DNA of 17,744 nucleotides, taken from positions 1-17,744 of the forward strand of contig CAAENX010000010.1 in the NCBI GenBank assembly GCA_900757495.1, written 5' to 3'. The notes beneath the pieces are model-generated. The model saw only the letters and a list, made by a program, of their open reading frames with translations, did no database searches and had not been told where the DNA came from. Below, piece after piece: positions 14,147 through 17,744 of this stretch. The stretch comes from an uncultured Collinsella sp. (GTDB lineage: Bacteria; Actinomycetota; Coriobacteriia; Coriobacteriales; Coriobacteriaceae). The stretch's first letter is position 1; each line of letters begins with the position of its first letter. A program made the position numbers and the translations under genes.

Positions 14147-14770
14147 ATGAGCGATCTGGAGAACAAGAAGAGTCCTGTGGTCATTACCATCGCGCGCGAC
14201 TTTGGTGCCGAGGGCCACGAGATCGGACGCATCCTCGCCAACGAGTTGGGGATTCCGCTGTACGACAACGAACTGCTGGTGCGTGCGTCGCTGCGTGCGG
14301 GCGAGTCGCTCGACAAGATGGCCGCCTACGACGAGCGCCTGGCCGTGGAGAACATGGCGTTTTTGCCCGACCGCTACGACGCCCGTTCGTACTCGGACAA
14401 GCTGTTCCAAAAGATGAGCCAGGTGATTTTGGACCTGGGTGAGACCGAGAGCTGCATTATCGAAGGCCGCCTGTCCGATTACCTGCTTCGCAACAACCCC
14501 AACCACATTGCCGTGTTGGTGACAGCGCCCTTTGAGGACCGCGTCGAAATCGTGCGCAAGAAGCGTGGCCTTAACAAAAAGAAGGGTGCCAAGCTGGTCA
14601 AGCAGCAGCAGAAGGCGCGCGAGGCGTTCTATAAGCGCTACAGCGCCGGCAAGTGGAAGATGACGAGCGGTAAGGATATCGTCGTCAACCGCGCCAAGCT
14701 GGGGCGCGAAGGCTGCAAAGACGTTATCGCCGCTGCCTACCGCTACAAGGTGGCTCAGCTCGAAGCTTAA
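14147..14770 (+). CDS. Cytidylate-kinase-like family protein
   Basis: The 207-residue protein fits the Cytidylate_kin_2 family: VVITIARDFGAEGHEIGRILANELGIPLYDNELL (11-44) matches the family's ITISREFGSGGREIGxxLAxxLGIPFYDxELI. It is followed by a helical region, CIIEGRLSDYLLRNNPNHIAVLVTAPFEDRVEIVRKKRGL (nucleotide-kinase-like sheet and helix), and a basic C-terminal half. Members resemble nucleoside monophosphate kinases, but their substrate is mostly unknown, and true CMP kinase (cmk) is a different gene. The ATG at 14147 has AGAAAGGA 6 bases upstream; the frame is open from 14102, across the hairpin, which argues against the longer form. It follows the importer operon by 48 bases and ends before a strong terminator, so it may be co-transcribed with it. 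Confidence 0.85.
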   Translation: MSDLENKKSPVVITIARDFGAEGHEIGRILANELGIPLYDNELLVRASLRAGESLDKMAAYDERLAVENMAFLPDRYDARSYSDKLFQKMSQVILDLGETESCIIEGRLSDYLLRNNPNHIAVLVTAPFEDRVEIVRKKRGLNKKKGAKLVKQQQKAREAFYKRYSAGKWKMTSGKDIVVNRAKLGREGCKDVIAAAYRYKVAQLEA

Positions 14771-14776
14771 CCGACC

Positions 14777-14817
14777 AAAACCACCACAAAGGGCAGGCAC
14801 CTTTGTGGTGGTTTTTT
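14777..14817 (+). terminator. Intrinsic terminator after the kinase-like gene
   Basis: A perfect 16-bp stem (14777-14792 with 14800-14815) with loop GCAGGCA ends in TTTTTT. Its arms, CCACCACAAAGG, recur in the hairpin at 15120-15154. Confidence 0.93.
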
Positions 14818-14867
14818 AGGCGGAGGGGAAGGCCTTGGCGGCAGTGCCTATCCTCGGCTTTTGCAAA

Positions 14868-15085
14868 ATCTCGATCTGTAACACCAAGCCAGCGAAAATG
14901 GCTCTAACTGTTACAGATTTAGATGAACCGTTCGGCCGTCAGCCTAATGTCTCGATTTGTAACACCAAGCGGGATATTTGGCCTCTAACTGTTACAGATC
15001 GAGATGAACAGGCGGATGTTCGCACAATATCTTGATCTGTAACAACTACGAAGCTCAACAGGGTCTAACTGTTACAGATTGAGAC
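14868..15085 (+). repeat. Array of three tandem 57-nt hairpin repeats
   Basis: Three units (14868-14924, 14949-15005 and 15029-15085) repeat with a period of 81 then 80 bases. Each has a 15-base left arm ending GATCTGTAAC (GATTTGTAAC in unit 2), a constant 27-base middle and a right arm starting GTTACAGAT. The middle ends in TCTAACT in all three but is otherwise variable. Read as + strand RNA, five of the seven arm differences are G-U pairs. In units 1 and 2 the middles can form different inner stems (AGCCA/TGGCT and CCAA/TTGG). It lies between convergent genes, in the 466-base gene-free gap 14771-15236. No known element name is recognised. Confidence 0.85.
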
Positions 15086-15119
15086 AAACGCCGGAATTGG
15101 TTTGCCGACCAGACCCCAG

Positions 15120-15154
15120 ATCACCACAAAGGCACCTGCCCCCTTTGTGGTGGT
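15120..15154. repeat. Hairpin similar to the terminator at 14777
   Basis: ATCACCACAAAGG (15120-15132) pairs with CCTTTGTGGTGGT (15142-15154) with one G-U. No T-run is on either side, so it is not a terminator itself. The loop, about CACCTGCCC, resembles the reverse complement of the loop at 14793, so the two hairpins are in opposite orientation and bracket the repeat array. Confidence 0.65.
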
Positions 15155-15170
15155 GGGGCGGTCGGCATAG

Positions 15171-15206
15171 AAAAAGTCCCCGCCGGGCGTGTGCTCGACG
15201 GGGACT
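15171..15206 (-). terminator. Intrinsic terminator of the NfnAB-like operon
   Basis: On the - strand, AGTCCCCG (15206-15199) pairs with CGGGGACT (15182-15175), extended inward by several pairs, and a run of T follows (15175-15171). It lies 31 bases after the stop codon of the large subunit. Confidence 0.88.
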
Positions 15207-15236
15207 CTGCCGTTTGATGGCTAGCGCTGTGGGTGA

Positions 15237-16646
15237 TTACTCGCCCAGCAGGCTCTTGGTGATGGAAGCAGCGGCCTTCTTGCCGGCGCCCATCGCCAGA
15301 ATGACCGTAGCGGCACCGGTGACGATGTCGCCGCCAGCCCAGATGCGGGGATCGGTGGTCTGGCCGGTCTCCTCGTCGGCAACGATGTAGCCCCACTTGT
15401 TGAGCTCCATCTTGCCGCCGATCTTCTTTGCGAAGGGGTTGGCGTTGGTGCCGATAGCCGAGATCGCGACGTCGCAGGGAATCTCCTCGATGGCTCCCTC
15501 GATGGGCACTGGGCGACGACGCCCGGACTCGTCGGGCTCGCCGAGTTCCATCTTCTGGACCTTGACGGCGCACACGGAGCCGTCCTCGCCAGCGACAAAC
15601 TCGAGAGGGGAGACGAGCGGCAGAACCTCGACGCCTTCGGCCTTGGCATGGTGCAGCTCGGCACGACGGCAAGGCATCTCGTCCTCGGTACGGCGGTAAG
15701 CGATGATGGCGTGCTCGGCGCCCAGACGCTTGGCGGTACGGACGGCGTCCATAGCCACGTTGCCGCCACCAAAGACAACGACGTTCTTGCCGTGCTTGGT
15801 GGGAGTGTCGTACTCGGGGAACTTGTTGGCCTTCATCAGGTTCACACGGGTGAGGTACTCGTTAGCGAAGAAGACGTTGGGCAGGTTCTCGCCGGGAACG
15901 TTGAGGAACTTGGGCAGGCCAGCGCCGGTCGCCACGTAGATGGCGTCGAAGCCCTGCTCGAACAGCTCCTCGGCCGTGGCCATGTTGCCCACGACGGAGT
16001 TGTACTCAAACTTGACGCCCATGTCCTCCAGGCCGTCAATTTCGCGCTTGACGACTGCCTTGGGCAGACGGAACTCGGGGATGCCGTAGACCAGCACGCC
16101 GCCGCCGGTGAAGAAGGCCTCAAAGACGGTAACGTCAAAGCCGTTGCGGGCGAGCTCGCCGGCGCAGGTGATGCCAGACGGGCCGGAGCCGACGACGGCG
16201 ACCTTCTTGCCGTTCTTGGGGGCCATCTTGGGCGTGGAGGCGAGCTCGGGGCGGTCACCCAGGAAGCGCTCGAGCTGGCCGATGGCCACGGGCTCGGACT
16301 TCTTGCCACGGATGCACTTGCCCTCGCACTGGTTCTCCTGCGGGCAGACGCGGCCGCAGATGGCGGGAAGCATGGAGTCCTCGCGGATGGTATCGAGAGC
16401 GCCGCCGAAGTCCTTCGCGCGGATCTGCTCGATAAAGCGGGGGATGTTGATGTTGACGGGGCAGCCCTCAACACAGAATGGCTTCTTGCAGTTGAGGCAG
16501 CGCTCGGCCTCGGCCAGCGCCATCTCCTCGGTGAAGCCCTTGTCGACGGGGCGGAAGTCGCAGGCGCGCTCGGCAGCCGGCTCCTCGTTATCGGGGGTGC
16601 GGGGCGACTTCATATCGGCAACGAAACGACCGTTAACTAGTGGCAT
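15237..16646 (-). CDS. NfnB-like / glutamate synthase small-subunit family flavoprotein
   Basis: The 469-residue protein has two N-terminal iron-sulfur motifs: Cys50, 53, 58, 62 (CLNCKKPFCVEGCP) and Cys97, 101, 107, 111 (CGRVCPQENQCEGKC). These are followed by an FAD Rossmann motif VVGSGPSGITCAGELA (151-166), a GGGVLVYGIPEFRLPK block (181-196) and a second nucleotide site VFGGGNVAMDAVRTAKRLGA (291-310) for NADPH. WAGGDIVTGAATVILAMGAGKKAA closes it. Such proteins are often labelled glutamate synthase small subunit (GltD/GltA). Because the partner at 16637 is an FAD/2Fe-2S subunit and no large glutamate synthase is present, NfnB (large subunit of NADH-dependent ferredoxin:NADP oxidoreductase) is the better call. 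The ATG at 16646 overlaps the partner's stop region by 10 bases, so the two are coupled. Confidence 0.85.
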   Translation of the reverse strand: MPLVNGRFVADMKSPRTPDNEEPAAERACDFRPVDKGFTEEMALAEAERCLNCKKPFCVEGCPVNINIPRFIEQIRAKDFGGALDTIREDSMLPAICGRVCPQENQCEGKCIRGKKSEPVAIGQLERFLGDRPELASTPKMAPKNGKKVAVVGSGPSGITCAGELARNGFDVTVFEAFFTGGGVLVYGIPEFRLPKAVVKREIDGLEDMGVKFEYNSVVGNMATAEELFEQGFDAIYVATGAGLPKFLNVPGENLPNVFFANEYLTRVNLMKANKFPEYDTPTKHGKNVVVFGGGNVAMDAVRTAKRLGAEHAIIAYRRTEDEMPCRRAELHHAKAEGVEVLPLVSPLEFVAGEDGSVCAVKVQKMELGEPDESGRRRPVPIEGAIEEIPCDVAISAIGTNANPFAKKIGGKMELNKWGYIVADEETGQTTDPRIWAGGDIVTGAATVILAMGAGKKAAASITKSLLGE

Positions 16647-17476
16647 GCGCAGCTCTTTTCCTCATAGGCCTTGAGGGACTCGCCCTCTTCGGAACGGTAA
16701 GCGGCCTGGCGGGCACGAAGGTCATCCCAGTCGACCAGGGTGGCATCGAAGTCGGGGCCGTCGACGCAAGCGAACTTGGTCACGCCGCCCACCTCGACGC
16801 GGCAGCAGCCGCACATACCGGTGCCGTCAACCATGATGGGGTTGAGCGACGCGGTGATGGGGGTGTCGTACTTCTGGGCGGTGAGGGTCGAGAACTTCAT
16901 CATCGGAACGGGGCCGACGCAGAAGACCTGGCTCACGGCCTTGTCCTGCAGCAGGCGCTCCAGCGGAGCGGTGACAACGCCCTGCTCGCCGTAGGAGCCG
17001 TCGTCAGTGGTGATGTGGATGTGGTCCTCGTCGAGGAGCTCGCGGAACTGGTCCTCCATGAGCAGGAGGTCCTTGGTGCGGGCGCCCATGATGGCGTGCA
17101 CCTCGTGACCGGTCTCGACCAGGTGCTTGGCGACCGGGAAGGCAATTGCCAGGCCGACGCCGCCGCCAATGACGGCGCAGGGGCCCTCAGCCATCTCGGT
17201 GGGAACGCCCAGCGGGCCCACGACGTCGCGCAGCGACTCGCCGGCCTCGTAGGTGGAAAGCATCTCGGTGGTCTTGCCGATCACCATGAAGATGAACTCG
17301 ACCCAGCCCTCGTCACCGTTCCAACCAGCTAGGGTAAACGGGACGCGCTCGCCCGTCTCGTTGGCGCGAACCATGAGGAACTGTCCAGCGTGCGCATGCT
17401 TGGCGATCGCGGGCGCCTCGATGCGGAACTTGAACACCTTCTCCGAGAACTGCGTCTTCTCCAGGATCTTATACAT
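16637..17476 (-). CDS. NfnA-like FAD/[2Fe-2S] subunit (ferredoxin-NADP reductase family)
   Basis: The 279-residue protein belongs to the ferredoxin-NADP reductase superfamily, like PyrK and the sulfide dehydrogenase beta subunit. FAD binding is indicated by RVPFTLAGW (44-52), NAD binding by CAVIGGGVGLAIAFPVAKHL (100-119), and the [2Fe-2S] cluster by Cys222, 224 or 225 and 237 in GMCGCCRVEVGG and KFACVDGP. PDFDATLVDWDDL and a Cys-containing tail end it. With the next gene it would form an NfnAB complex, which couples NADH and NADPH to ferredoxin by electron bifurcation. This role is known for the family and is inferred here. The ATG at 17476 has GAGAGGGG 5 bases upstream. It is the first gene of the operon; the start of the second overlaps its end. 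Confidence 0.85.
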   Translation of the reverse strand: MYKILEKTQFSEKVFKFRIEAPAIAKHAHAGQFLMVRANETGERVPFTLAGWNGDEGWVEFIFMVIGKTTEMLSTYEAGESLRDVVGPLGVPTEMAEGPCAVIGGGVGLAIAFPVAKHLVETGHEVHAIMGARTKDLLLMEDQFRELLDEDHIHITTDDGSYGEQGVVTAPLERLLQDKAVSQVFCVGPVPMMKFSTLTAQKYDTPITASLNPIMVDGTGMCGCCRVEVGGVTKFACVDGPDFDATLVDWDDLRARQAAYRSEEGESLKAYEEKSCACH

Positions 17477-17581
17477 AGAACCCCTCTCTTGTTAGGGCCG
17501 CCGAACCGTGCCTCCACGGAAATGGACGGTAGCCCGAGTAAAACCGTACGCGCACAGGCGTTGTGCAGACATACGGTGCAA

Positions 17582-17587
17582 ATTATA
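17582..17587 (-). promoter_or_regulatory. Promoter -10 box of the NfnAB-like operon
   Basis: On the - strand TATAAT reads from 17587 to 17582, giving a leader of about 100 bases before the start at 17476. The -35 position (GTAAAC at about 17609-17604, 16-base spacer) is weak. The leader contains a small hairpin, CCGTG/CACGG, at 17507-17520. Confidence 0.5.
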
Positions 17588-17671
17588 CCCTCATGGACAT
17601 GCTGTTTACGTGTGTCTTCGGCGGTTGGGAAAAGGGCTTATCCACCCTTGATTCTCATTTTCATTGCAACA

Positions 17672-17713
17672 GCCTCAGGACTCAGCGCAACGCGTTGCGC
17701 TGAGTCCTGAGGC
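17672..17713. repeat. Perfect 42-bp palindrome
   Basis: Bases 17672-17713 read identically on both strands, 21 bases each way with no spacer, centred on CGCG at 17691-17694. There is no T-run on the right side and only TGTTGC beyond it on the - strand, so a terminator is unlikely. It lies upstream of the NfnAB-like promoter, in a gap with no gene up to the window end. It could be a REP-like element or the binding site of a dimeric protein. Confidence 0.85.
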
Positions 17714-17744
17714 GCGAATCCGGGTAGGCAACCCCAGAGGGGCC

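Noticed and set aside
14835..15035. A small protein gene of 66 residues from a TTG start
   Set aside because: It lies inside the repeat array and the frame is lost at the third unit. Conservation is in the hairpin arms. It is kept only as a finding.
14868..15085. CRISPR array
   Set aside because: There are only three units. Each contains an inverted pair of arms with a variable middle, the arms differ between copies, and no cas gene is near.
15120..15154. Intrinsic terminator
   Set aside because: The hairpin is good, but no T-run follows on either strand. It is listed as a repeat instead.
15648..16640. A 330-residue open frame on the + strand
   Set aside because: It is antisense to the NfnB-like gene, whose iron-sulfur and flavin motifs are intact. 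It is low-complexity, rich in Ala, Gly, Leu and Val.
15237..16646. Glutamate synthase small subunit as the primary name
   Set aside because: The domain layout fits, but the adjacent FAD/2Fe-2S subunit and lack of a large glutamate synthase subunit favour an Nfn-type complex. Kept as an alternative.

Overview
The window looks like chromosomal DNA of a GC-rich anaerobic actinobacterium of the class Coriobacteriia, most likely Collinsella or a close relative. This is judged from codon bias, ATG genes with GGAGG-type ribosome sites, a class B sortase, an NfnAB-type enzyme pair and a Tat/lipobox solute-binding protein. No marker gene fixes the species. There is no phage, IS transposase, rRNA or tRNA gene, so most of the coding content is core chromosome; the unusual material is in the gaps.

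Layout. (1) 1-2205, + strand: a long palindrome, then purE, a class B sortase and a MoaE-like protein, closed by a strong bidirectional terminator. (2) 2227-3456, - strand: a CmpB-family membrane protein with a long leader. (3) 3751-7369, + strand: the purine genes purF, purM and purN (purM and purN overlap), ending in a terminator. (4) 7521-8329: a toxin-antitoxin pair made of a RelB/DinJ-like antitoxin and a PIN-domain toxin. (5) 8395-8862: an orphan PTS EIIA. (6) 9087-10805: a PrsA/parvulin-type foldase and a YqeY protein. (7) 11069-14770: a polar amino-acid ABC importer (ATPase, binding protein, two permeases) followed by a cytidylate-kinase-like protein. (8) 14771-15236: a gene-free zone with three tandem hairpin repeats bracketed by two similar hairpins. 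(9) 15237-17476, - strand: the two subunits of an NfnAB-like flavoprotein, with a perfect 42-bp palindrome upstream.

How the genes work together. purE, purF, purM and purN supply steps 1, 3, 5 and the carboxyaminoimidazole mutase step of IMP synthesis. They are split into two blocks by a sortase, a MoaE-like gene and a membrane protein. The ABC importer genes form a complete polar amino-acid uptake system. The NfnAB pair probably links NADH, NADPH and ferredoxin pools, which fits a fermentative anaerobe.

The most unusual signals are non-coding. One is the array at 14868-15085: three 57-nt hairpins at an 80-81-nt period, whose arm differences are mostly G-U pairs if read as + strand RNA. The other is a family of intergenic palindromes sharing GGGACAG/CTGTCCC, at about 5421, 8876, 10881 and 14101. 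No gene that would mobilise either family is visible here.
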